From positions 1 through 5,490 of the forward strand of contig JANYCP010000009.1 of NCBI GenBank assembly GCA_025360265.1: a DNA stretch of 5,490 nucleotides. The letters run 5' to 3'. Under the pieces are notes generated by a model. The model was not told the DNA's origin and did no database searches. It saw only the letters and a list, made by a program, of their open reading frames with translations. Position numbers and translations under genes: made by a program. The stretch comes from Gemmatimonadota bacterium. Its GTDB lineage: Bacteria > Gemmatimonadota > Gemmatimonadetes > Gemmatimonadales > GWC2-71-9. Below, piece by piece: positions 1 through 5,431 of the stretch. How positions within the stretch are numbered: the stretch's first letter is position 1; every line of letters starts with the position of its first letter.

Positions 1-177
1 GAATGCCATCGGCGTGTCATTCTTGTGGACGATGTTTTCACGACCGGTGCCACATTATGTTCGGCGGCGACGGAATTGCTGGAGAACAGGGCGGAAAGGG
101 TAGGGGCGGTGACGTTTGCGAGGGCGGAGTTGCCATTAACATGGCATGGGGCGTGGGGCGTGGGGCATGGGAAGTAG
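1..177 (+). CDS. ComF-family phosphoribosyltransferase, C-terminal fragment (5' end outside window)
   Basis: The frame beginning at base 1 stays open for 58 codons to a TAG at 175-177 and has no start, so this is the 3' end of a gene that begins upstream. Residues 6-19 read VILVDDVFTTGATL, the PRPP-binding loop of type I phosphoribosyltransferases (DDVxTTGAT). The following helix and strand (SAATELLENRAERVGAVTFARA) match the usual end of ComF/GntX-like proteins. Members of this family are linked to natural DNA uptake in some bacteria, but their substrate is generally unknown. The conserved fold should end near residue 42. The remaining tail (ELPLTWHGAWGVGHGK) is odd, and its last 11 residues, from Trp48, are encoded by the left arm of the heptamer repeat, so the natural stop may have been lost to repeat insertion. 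Another PRTase family is possible, but the short spacing from loop to C-terminus favours ComF. Confidence 0.8.
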   Translation, partial: ECHRRVILVDDVFTTGATLCSAATELLENRAERVGAVTFARAELPLTWHGAWGVGHGK

Positions 178-224
178 CGGCACCAGGGGGCTCATCCCAT
201 ACCCCAAGCCCCACGTCCGATGCC
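143..224. repeat. Heptamer-based imperfect inverted repeat between comF and gap
   Basis: Bases 144-171 are four tandem heptamers (GCATGGG, GCGTGGG, GCGTGGG, GCATGGG). Read on the minus strand, 223 to 196 gives four degenerate copies (GCATCGG, ACGTGGG, GCTTGGG, GTATGGG). Arms 143-174 and 193-224 can pair over 32 positions, with four mismatches (148/219, 160/207, 166/201, 173/194) and one G-T pair (151/216), around an 18-base loop. The comF stop codon sits at the start of the loop. No T-run follows, so this is not a standard intrinsic terminator. It may act as a REP-like 3' stabiliser, or be a dispersed intergenic element. It fills most of the short comF-gap spacer, and no convincing promoter for gap was found there. 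Confidence 0.75.
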
Positions 225-252
225 CTAACACGAAACAAGCGAGAGAACCGCG

Positions 253-1263
253 ATGTCTATCAAGGTAGGTATCAACGGCTTCGGCCGTATCGGACGGAAC
301 GTCATTCGCGCCGCCAAGAGCCAGGGCCGCAAGGACATCGACTTCGTTGCCGTCAATGACCTGACCGATACCAAGACGCTGGCGCACTTGCTCAAGTACG
401 ATTCGGTGCATGGGCGCTTTCCCGGGACGGTGACTGCCGACGCAGACGGACTCATCGTTGATGGCGACAGGATCAAGGTGCTCTCCGATCGCGACCCCGC
501 GAAGCTGCCATGGAAGGAACTCGGCGTGGACATCGTCATCGAGTCGACCGGTCACTTTACCGATCGCGACAACGCGGCGAAGCACATTGCTGCGGGCGCC
601 AGGAAGGTGCTGATCTCGGCACCAGCCAAGGGTGAAGACAAGACCTTCGTCTACGGCGTCAACCATCTCGAGTACGATCCTGCCAAGCATCACGTCATTT
701 CGAACGCTTCGTGCACAACCAACTGCCTCGTCCCGGTTGTAAAGGTGATTCTCGACTCTTTTGGCTTCGTGCGCGGCTACATGACCACGGTGCATAGCTA
801 TACCAACGATCAACAGATCCTCGATCTGCCGCACAAGGACATGCGGCGCGCCCGGGCGGCGGCACTATCGATTATTCCGACGTCCACGGGCGCCGCGAAG
901 GCCACGGCACTCGTCCTTCCGGCCGTCAAGGGAAAGATTGACGGGATCTCACTGCGGGTGCCGACGCCGGATGTATCGATGGTGGAGCTGGTTTGCACCG
1001 TGGAAAAGTCGACGACGGTCGAAGCGGTGAACTCGGCATTCCGCGCGGCTGCCGACGGTGCGCTTAAGGGCGTGCTCTTTGTCTGCGACGAACCGCTCGT
1101 GTCGGTGGACTACATCGGCAATCACGCGTCGAGCACAGTTGATAGCGCTTGTACTGGCGTGGTCGATGGAACTTTGGTGCACATCTCCGCTTGGTATGAC
1201 AACGAAATGGGCTACTCGGCGCGCTGCGTCGACATGATTCGGCATATCGGCAAGACGCTGTGA
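253..1263 (+). CDS. gap: Glyceraldehyde-3-phosphate dehydrogenase, NAD-type (type I)
   Basis: The 336-residue product has full family length. It converts glyceraldehyde 3-phosphate, phosphate and NAD+ to 1,3-bisphosphoglycerate in the cytoplasm. The N-terminal Rossmann motif is INGFGRIGR (residues 7-15). The catalytic cysteine is Cys154 in SNASCTTNCL, and the general base is His181 in TTVHSYT. The C-terminus has the usual WYDNEMGYS (314-322). Asp36 in VNDLTD and Leu192-Pro193 in DLPHKD are the residues associated with NAD rather than NADP preference in characterised GAPDHs, which points to a glycolytic GapA-type enzyme. The ATG at 253 has a purine-rich GAGAGA (241-246) six bases upstream and gives the canonical N-terminus. 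The stop overlaps the pgk start by four bases, implying translational coupling. Confidence 0.98.
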   Translation: MSIKVGINGFGRIGRNVIRAAKSQGRKDIDFVAVNDLTDTKTLAHLLKYDSVHGRFPGTVTADADGLIVDGDRIKVLSDRDPAKLPWKELGVDIVIESTGHFTDRDNAAKHIAAGARKVLISAPAKGEDKTFVYGVNHLEYDPAKHHVISNASCTTNCLVPVVKVILDSFGFVRGYMTTVHSYTNDQQILDLPHKDMRRARAAALSIIPTSTGAAKATALVLPAVKGKIDGISLRVPTPDVSMVELVCTVEKSTTVEAVNSAFRAAADGALKGVLFVCDEPLVSVDYIGNHASSTVDSACTGVVDGTLVHISAWYDNEMGYSARCVDMIRHIGKTL

Positions 1264-2453
1264 GCAAGCGTACACTGGCGCAGTTGGAGCCCACGCACCT
1301 CGACGGACAACGGGTCGTCGTGCGCGTCGACCTCAACGTGCCAATGTCCGACGGCGTGGTGACCGACGACACCCGGATTCGTGCGTCAATCCCGACGATC
1401 CGATATTTGCATGACAAGGGCGCTCGCGTGGTGTTGCTCTCGCATCTGGGCCGGCCCACGGGCGGCCCCGATCCGCAGTACTCGCTCAAGCCGGTGGCGC
1501 GAGCGATGGAAAAGCATCTTGGTTTTCCGGTGATGTGGATCGCCGATCCGACGAGTCCTGAAGCGGCAGCGCAGGTGCGACACATGCCGCGTGGCGGCGT
1601 GGCGCTCGCCGAGAACACGCGGTTCTATCCTGGTGAAGAGACGAACGATCCGGAGTTGGCGAAGTCGTTCGCGGCGCTTGGCGACATGTACGTCAACGAC
1701 GCTTTCGGCTCAGCGCATCGTTCGCATTCGAGCACTGAAGCGATCGCGCACCTGCTGAAGCCTGCGGTGGTTGGGTTCCTGATGGAAACGGAACTGCAAT
1801 TCCTCGGCGCTGCGGTGGACAATCCCAAGCGTCCGTTCGTCGCGATTCTTGGTGGTGCGAAGATTTCGGGGAAGATTGATCTGGTCGAAGCGCTGTTGCC
1901 CAAGGTCGATCACATCCTGATCGGCGGGGCGATGGCGTGCACCTTCTTCAAAGCGATGGGACTCGAAACCGGCAACTCATTGGTCGAGCTGGACCGCGTT
2001 GAGATGGCAAAGGACCTGATTGCCAAGGCCGGGGACAGGCTGGTGCTGCCAACTGGCGCGGTCATCGCCCAGAAGCTCGAGCCCGGTGCGGGGACTCGCG
2101 AAGTCGCGCGGGATCAGGTGCCTTCCGGTTGGTCGGTCTTCGACATTGACAGTGCCAGCGTCAAGGTGTTCGCCGACATCATCGCGAGCGCGAAGACGGT
2201 GATCTGGAACGGACCTATGGGCGTATTCGAAACACCACCGTTCGACCAAGGCACCCTCGGCGTTGCCCACGCACTCGCAGCAGCAACCAAGGCGGGAGCC
2301 GTGACCATCGTTGGCGGCGGCGATTCAGCAGCTGCGGTGACCGCCGCCAAGCTCGACGACCAGGTGACGCATGTGTCGACCGGCGGCGGAGCGTCGCTCG
2401 AGTTTCTCGAAGGGAAGCCGCTGCCGGGTGTGGCAGCATTGGATAACGCCTGA
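1260..2453 (+). CDS. pgk: Phosphoglycerate kinase
   Basis: The product has 397 residues, the normal bacterial length. It transfers phosphate from 1,3-bisphosphoglycerate to ADP, giving ATP and 3-phosphoglycerate. N-domain substrate residues are visible: Asp24 and Asn26 in RVDLNVP, Arg39, HLGRP (62-66), Arg121 in ENTRF, and Arg154 in DAFGSAHRSHS. The C-domain nucleotide site shows GGAKISGK (198-205), WNGPMGVFE (316-324), GGGDSAAAV (352-360) and STGGGASLEFLEGKPLPG (373-390). Position 204 is Gly where many homologues have Asp (GGAKVSDK), a known natural variant as far as I recall. The start is a GTG at 1260 that shares GTGA with the gap stop. The family N-terminus begins there and no clear Shine-Dalgarno is seen, so coupling to gap translation is likely. 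The end overlaps tpiA by one base. Confidence 0.98.
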   Translation: MSKRTLAQLEPTHLDGQRVVVRVDLNVPMSDGVVTDDTRIRASIPTIRYLHDKGARVVLLSHLGRPTGGPDPQYSLKPVARAMEKHLGFPVMWIADPTSPEAAAQVRHMPRGGVALAENTRFYPGEETNDPELAKSFAALGDMYVNDAFGSAHRSHSSTEAIAHLLKPAVVGFLMETELQFLGAAVDNPKRPFVAILGGAKISGKIDLVEALLPKVDHILIGGAMACTFFKAMGLETGNSLVELDRVEMAKDLIAKAGDRLVLPTGAVIAQKLEPGAGTREVARDQVPSGWSVFDIDSASVKVFADIIASAKTVIWNGPMGVFETPPFDQGTLGVAHALAAATKAGAVTIVGGGDSAAAVTAAKLDDQVTHVSTGGGASLEFLEGKPLPGVAALDNA

Positions 2454-3208
2454 TGCCGCGCCCGTTGATGTTCGCTGCGAACTGGAAGATGAATGTCGCG
2501 CCAGGTGAAGCGCGCACCTTTCTCGATCGCTTCCTCGCCATCGACAAGGCCGTCGCCGGACGAACGGTCGCGTTCTTTCCGCCGGCCGTGTCGCTCGAGA
2601 CCACCTCGGCGCGACTCACGGGACATTCGCACTATCTCGTTGGCGCGCAGAACATTTCGTGGGAACCGAAAGGCGCGTACACCGGCGAGACTTCCGTGGC
2701 GTTGGCCCGCGGCGCAGGCGCGGGTGCCGCACTCGTTGGTCACAGCGAACGCCGTCACGTGTTTGGCGAGACCGAGGAAGAGACCAGCAAGAAAGTGCGC
2801 GCCGCGCTCGATGGCGGATTGCTCGCGATGCTCTGTGTTGGTGAGAAACTCCTCGAGCGAGAACGCGGTGAGACTGAAGCGGTCGTAACGCGTCAGTTGC
2901 GCGCCGGTCTCGCCGGGGTGAAGGGCGATGCCAACCTCGTGATCGCGTACGAGCCAGTCTGGGCGATCGGGACCGGTCGCAACGCGACGCCGTCGGATGC
3001 CGCAGTGGTCCACGCTGCGATCCGGGTGGTTCTGGTCGATCTTGGCTTCCTGCGCGACACCAGGGTGCTCTACGGCGGCTCAGTGAGCGCCGGCAACGTC
3101 GCGCAGCTCCTGGCTGAGCCCGAGGTGGACGGAGTCCTGGTGGGTGGCGCCTCGCTGGATCCGGACGCATGGGCGGGGATCTGTGCTACCAGCCCATCAA
3201 TCGATTAG
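2453..3208 (+). CDS. tpiA: Triosephosphate isomerase
   Basis: This 251-residue TIM-barrel enzyme interconverts dihydroxyacetone phosphate and glyceraldehyde 3-phosphate. All catalytic residues are present: Asn10 and Lys12 in AANWKMN, His97 in VGHSERR, and Glu167 in AYEPVWAIGTG. The flexible lid follows as AIGTGRNATP (171-180), with Arg where many enzymes have Lys. Phosphate-binding YGGSV (207-211) and LVGGASL (229-235) are intact. The ATG overlaps the pgk TGA by one base (TGATG), so it is probably translated by re-initiation. It completes the gap-pgk-tpiA set of consecutive triose enzymes, almost certainly one transcript. The C-terminus (ATSPSID) is slightly extended past the last helix but unremarkable. 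Confidence 0.98.
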   Translation: MPRPLMFAANWKMNVAPGEARTFLDRFLAIDKAVAGRTVAFFPPAVSLETTSARLTGHSHYLVGAQNISWEPKGAYTGETSVALARGAGAGAALVGHSERRHVFGETEEETSKKVRAALDGGLLAMLCVGEKLLERERGETEAVVTRQLRAGLAGVKGDANLVIAYEPVWAIGTGRNATPSDAAVVHAAIRVVLVDLGFLRDTRVLYGGSVSAGNVAQLLAEPEVDGVLVGGASLDPDAWAGICATSPSID

Positions 3209-3209
3209 A

Positions 3210-3231
3210 TTAGCCCGGCTAAGTCGGCTAA
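3210..3231. other. Small dyad and repeat in the tpiA-secG spacer
   Basis: TTAGCC (3210-3215), a single C, then GGCTAA (3217-3222) form a perfect 13-base dyad. A second GGCTAA (3226-3231) makes a direct repeat that could pair with the same left arm across a 10-base loop. The two alternatives are mutually exclusive. The stem is short and has no T-run, so it is not called a terminator. It lies just before the secG ribosome binding site and might weakly affect secG translation, or it may be chance. Confidence 0.3.
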
Positions 3232-3235
3232 ACCC

Positions 3236-3241
3236 AAGGGA
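3236..3241 (+). promoter_or_regulatory. secG ribosome binding site
   Basis: AAGGGA lies six bases before the ATG at 3248 but only three before the alternative TTG at 3245. The spacing decides the start in favour of the ATG. Confidence 0.6.
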
Positions 3242-3247
3242 CGCTTG

Positions 3248-3631
3248 ATGTTCAATTTCTTGCTGGTCATCATGATTATCGACGGACTCCTGCTGGCGGC
3301 AGTCGTCCTGATGCAGGCCGGCCAAGGCGGCGGACTCGCCTCGCTCGGCGGCGGCACCACATCGCAGGTCCTTGGCGGTCGTCAGGCGACAAACCTGCTC
3401 ACCAAGACAACCTGGTGGACTGCCGGCATCTTCATGAGCATGGCTCTGCTCCTCACGATCCTCTCGGGAAGCCGCACGGGCACCACTGGCGCATCGGACG
3501 TGCAGAAGCGGCTCCGCCAGACTGCGCCGCAACAGCAGCAGGCACCGGCTGGTAACGGTGCTGCGATCCCCGGACTGACGCCCGCGCCGCCAGGAGCGAC
3601 GACGCCACCTCCGGCGGGGAAGAAGCCCTGA
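3248..3631 (+). CDS. secG: Preprotein translocase subunit SecG
   Basis: The product has 127 residues counted from the ATG at 3248. SecG is the small, non-essential accessory subunit of the SecYEG channel in the inner membrane and assists SecA-driven export. Two hydrophobic segments are visible, about residues 2-24 (FNFLLVIMIIDGLLLAAVVLM) and about 53-74. They are separated by the characteristic glycine-rich loop QAGQGGGLASLGGGTTSQVLGGR, which carries the family signature. The C-terminal 45 residues or so are rich in Gln, Pro, Ala and Gly and are probably disordered. An in-frame TTG at 3245 would add one residue but is poorly spaced from AAGGGA. The position downstream of tpiA agrees with the gap-pgk-tpiA-secG order known in many bacteria. 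The stop overlaps the carA ATG by one base. Confidence 0.93.
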   Translation: MFNFLLVIMIIDGLLLAAVVLMQAGQGGGLASLGGGTTSQVLGGRQATNLLTKTTWWTAGIFMSMALLLTILSGSRTGTTGASDVQKRLRQTAPQQQQAPAGNGAAIPGLTPAPPGATTPPPAGKKP

Positions 3632-4764
3632 TGCACGCCAGCGCAGGCGGGACGAGTCGTCCCGCCTTCGTTTTGTTGGAGGACGGCACCTGGTACGGCG
3701 GGCGACTTGTGGGGCGCACCGCAGGCGGACTGGGCGAAGTGGTCTTTACCACTTCACTCACCGGTTATCAGGAAACGTTCACCGATCCCAGCTATCTCGG
3801 CCAGATCGTCGTGATGACCGCACCGATGATCGGCAACTACGGCATCACACTCACAGACGACGAATCCGCGCATCCGCAGATCAGCGGCGTGATTGTGCGC
3901 GAACTGTCGCAACACTATTCCAATTGGCAGGCGCAGCAATCACTCGCGAGCTGGCTCGATGAGGCGGGGATTCCGGTATTGACGGACGTCGACACGCGGC
4001 GACTCACGCGGCACATTCGCGAACGTGGTGCCATGCGCGGAATTATCGCCGAAGGCCTCGAGCCCACCGATTCGCAGCGCGCCGAACTGCTCGCGTCGCC
4101 CTCGATGGAAGGACTCGATCTCGCATCCCGTGCGACGACTCCGTCGTCGTACACGCAAGGTGAAGGACCACTCGTCGTCGCATTCGATTACGGACTCAAG
4201 CGCAACATCGTTCGGATGCTCGAGCGTACCGGATTCCGCGTCGAGGTTGTGCCGGCGGAGACCACTGCGGCCGAGGTGCTCGCGCTTCATCCGGACGGGC
4301 TCTTTCTGTCGAATGGTCCGGGCGATCCGGCAGCCGTCGGGTACGCTCCCGCGACGATTCGCGAGCTGGCCGAGACCGGGCTGCCAACGTTTGGTATCTG
4401 CTTGGGGCATCAGCTCTTGAGTCTCGCTTTTGGCGGTGAGACCACCAAGCTTTCCTACGGTCATCGGGGTGGCAATCATCCGGTTCAGGACCTCAAGACG
4501 GGCAAGGTGCTGATCACCACCCAGAATCATGGCTTCGCGGTCAAAGGCAGCAAGGACGGGGTTCCTGGGGCGCCAGAGCTCGAGGTAACCCACCTCAACC
4601 TGAACGACGGGACGGTCGAGGGGATTCGCCACAAGCGCCTTCCGGTGTTCGCTGTGCAGTACCATCCCGAGGCCGCCCCGGGGCCCCACGACGCCTACCC
4701 ACACTTCCAGCAGTTCCTCGACATGGTCAGGGCCCGGCTCGGCCAAAACGTCGCAACCTCTTGA
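3631..4764 (+). CDS. carA: Carbamoyl-phosphate synthase, small (glutaminase) subunit
   Basis: The 377-residue product hydrolyses glutamine and channels ammonia to the large subunit CarB, for carbamoyl phosphate used in pyrimidine and arginine synthesis. The N-terminal CarA domain shows LLEDGTWYGG (15-24), TGYQETFTDPSYLGQIVVMTAPMIGNYG (44-71) and DVDTRRLTRHIRERGAMRG (119-137). The class I glutamine amidotransferase domain starts near residue 181. It has LSNGPGDP (226-233), nucleophile Cys257 in GICLGHQ, and His345/Glu347 in QYHPEAAPGPHDA. The ATG at 3631 overlaps the secG TGA and follows a purine-rich GGGGAAGAAG (3616-3625). The first ten residues are not conserved. In-frame TTG codons at 3673 and 3676 are alternatives but would cut the first beta strand (PAFVLLEDG). 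No carB follows in the window. Confidence 0.97.
   Translation: MHASAGGTSRPAFVLLEDGTWYGGRLVGRTAGGLGEVVFTTSLTGYQETFTDPSYLGQIVVMTAPMIGNYGITLTDDESAHPQISGVIVRELSQHYSNWQAQQSLASWLDEAGIPVLTDVDTRRLTRHIRERGAMRGIIAEGLEPTDSQRAELLASPSMEGLDLASRATTPSSYTQGEGPLVVAFDYGLKRNIVRMLERTGFRVEVVPAETTAAEVLALHPDGLFLSNGPGDPAAVGYAPATIRELAETGLPTFGICLGHQLLSLAFGGETTKLSYGHRGGNHPVQDLKTGKVLITTQNHGFAVKGSKDGVPGAPELEVTHLNLNDGTVEGIRHKRLPVFAVQYHPEAAPGPHDAYPHFQQFLDMVRARLGQNVATS
3646..3674 (+). terminator. Terminator-like hairpin inside the 5' end of carA
   Basis: GGCGGGACGA (3646-3655) and TCGTCCCGCC (3657-3666) are perfect complements around a single G. In practice this gives an 8-9 bp GC-rich stem with a 3-5 base loop. TTCGTTTT (3667-3674) follows directly, giving the layout of an intrinsic terminator. 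It lies 15 bases into the carA reading frame, where it encodes AGGTSRPAFVL. It could end secG transcripts, or act as an attenuator released when ribosomes translate through it from the overlapping secG stop and carA start. The structure is seen directly; the function is inference. Confidence 0.6.
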
Positions 4765-4790
4765 CAGACAACGCTTAAGCATCGTACATA
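4761..4790 (+). promoter_or_regulatory. Probable sigma-70-type promoter for the HU gene
   Basis: A perfect -35 box TTGACA (4761-4766) overlaps the carA stop codon. After 18 bases comes TACATA (4785-4790), a weak -10 match. The spacer contains the perfect 8-base palindrome GCTTAAGC (4773-4780), a possible operator. Transcription would start around 4797, leaving a leader of roughly 50 bases before the HU ATG. The weak -10 keeps confidence moderate. Confidence 0.55.
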
Positions 4791-4801
4791 TCGCTCACGA
4801 A

Positions 4802-4824
4802 GCAGGGCTTCCGGCTCGCCCTGC
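4802..4824 (+). other. Hairpin in the HU gene leader
   Basis: GCAGGGC (4802-4808) and GCCCTGC (4818-4824) pair perfectly over 7 bp with a 9-base loop (4809-4817). No T-run follows, so it is a poor intrinsic terminator for carA. Located just after the predicted transcription start, it could stabilise or regulate the HU mRNA. The ribosome binding site at 4838-4844 lies outside it. Confidence 0.4.
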
Positions 4825-4846
4825 ATAGCCCGTCGCCGAGGGAGCG

Positions 4847-5185
4847 ATGACCAAGGCCGATCTCGTTGAACAGGTGACCGCAGCGATCGCCCGCACGTCG
4901 GGGCCGATGATTTCGAAGAAGGATTGCGCCCGTGTAGTGGACGCATTCCTCGACGCGATCAAACTCGCCATGCGCGACCAGCATAACATCGAAGTCCGCG
5001 GCTTCGGGACGTTCAAGATCCGCAAGCGCAAGACGCGGATGGCGCGCAACCCACGCACCGGCGATCCGGTCGAAGTTGCTGCGCGTCCAGTACCTGTCTT
5101 CAAGCCCAGCAAGGAGTTACGGGCTTTGGTCGCGCACGAGGAATACGTCCCCGACGACTCGGAGATGGACGACGACGACGAATGA
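4847..5185 (+). CDS. HU/IHF-family nucleoid DNA-binding protein with acidic C-terminal tail
   Basis: The 112-residue product is longer than the usual 90 or so. HU-family dimers bend and compact DNA. Residues 1-45 give the helical dimerisation half (MTKADLVEQV, SKKDCARVVDAFLDAI). IEVRGFGTFKIRKRK (48-62) and ARNPRTGDPVEV (66-77) are the saddle and the DNA-intercalating arm, with Pro69 at the tip. FKPSKELR (85-92) is the conserved C-terminal helix. The RGFGTF and KELR wording leans towards IHF-beta-like, so HU versus IHF is left open. After His97 comes a tail with 10 Asp/Glu in 15 residues, ending in DDDDE, unlike the Lys/Ala-rich tails of actinobacterial HU. GAGGGAG (4838-4844) is the ribosome binding site. 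The gene has its own likely promoter and overlaps the next gene by four bases. Confidence 0.93.
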   Translation: MTKADLVEQVTAAIARTSGPMISKKDCARVVDAFLDAIKLAMRDQHNIEVRGFGTFKIRKRKTRMARNPRTGDPVEVAARPVPVFKPSKELRALVAHEEYVPDDSEMDDDDE

Positions 5186-5427
5186 ACCGTCACGTTGTTC
5201 GGCTGTTCGCGCGCTACGCCGAACTCTTCGCGGCCGAGCAGGTTGAGGTGCAGTTGCCGGCGAATTCCAGCGTTGCCGACCTGATCACCGCCCTCCGGGC
5301 TCTTCCGGGGGGCGCTTCGCTTCCCGCCATCCCGTTCGTTGCAGTCAACCTGTCACATGCCGCCGCCGATACCCGATTGAGCGCCTCGGATGAAGTGGCG
5401 TTGCTTCCACCGCTGGCAGGTGGCTGA
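5182..5427 (+). CDS. moaD: MoaD-like molybdopterin synthase sulfur-carrier subunit
   Basis: This 81-residue protein has the ubiquitin-like beta-grasp pattern. The N-terminal strand is VVRLFARYAELF, followed by VEVQLPANSSVADLITAL. The centre is FVAVNLSHAAADTRLSASDEVALLPPLAGG. The terminal Gly-Gly is the hallmark that is adenylated and converted to a thiocarboxylate by MoeB-type enzymes. The thiocarboxylate then donates sulfur to cyclic pyranopterin monophosphate in the MoaD-MoaE complex. A ThiS-like role is possible from fold alone, but the PPLAGG ending and the moaE start directly downstream support MoaD. The ATG shares ATGA with the HU stop codon. No good Shine-Dalgarno is visible, so translation probably depends on ribosomes finishing HU. 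Confidence 0.9.
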   Translation: MNRHVVRLFARYAELFAAEQVEVQLPANSSVADLITALRALPGGASLPAIPFVAVNLSHAAADTRLSASDEVALLPPLAGG

Positions 5428-5431
5428 CCTC

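Noticed and set aside
130..252. Promoter for gap
   Set aside because: TTGCCA (130-135) resembles a -35 box, but only GTGGGG repeat lies at the -10 distance. TAACAC (226-231) has no -35 partner. Nothing could be supported.
3..359. Plus-strand open frame of 118 codons across the comF end, the repeat and the start of gap
   Set aside because: The other plus-strand frame carries the ComF PRPP motif, and this frame runs through the heptamer repeat into gap out of frame.
136..834. Minus-strand open frame of 232 codons opposite gap
   Set aside because: It lies opposite a certain GAPDH gene, has no recognisable domain, and its end runs into the heptamer repeat. High GC gives long antisense frames.
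2114..3013. Minus-strand open frame of 299 codons opposite pgk and tpiA
   Set aside because: It spans two well-identified genes on the other strand, shows low-complexity Arg/Ala/Gly-rich sequence and matches no family I know.
3678..3683. GGAGGA as a ribosome binding site for a later carA start
   Set aside because: No in-frame ATG, GTG or TTG lies at a suitable distance downstream; it encodes the conserved LEDG of CarA.
4675..4684. GCCCCGGGGC palindrome near the end of carA
   Set aside because: It falls in the codons for the conserved EAAPGPH segment and is explained by GC-rich codon choice.
3940..4782. Minus-strand open frame of 280 codons opposite carA
   Set aside because: It is fully covered by carA on the plus strand, with no motif and no ribosome binding site of note; a codon-bias shadow.
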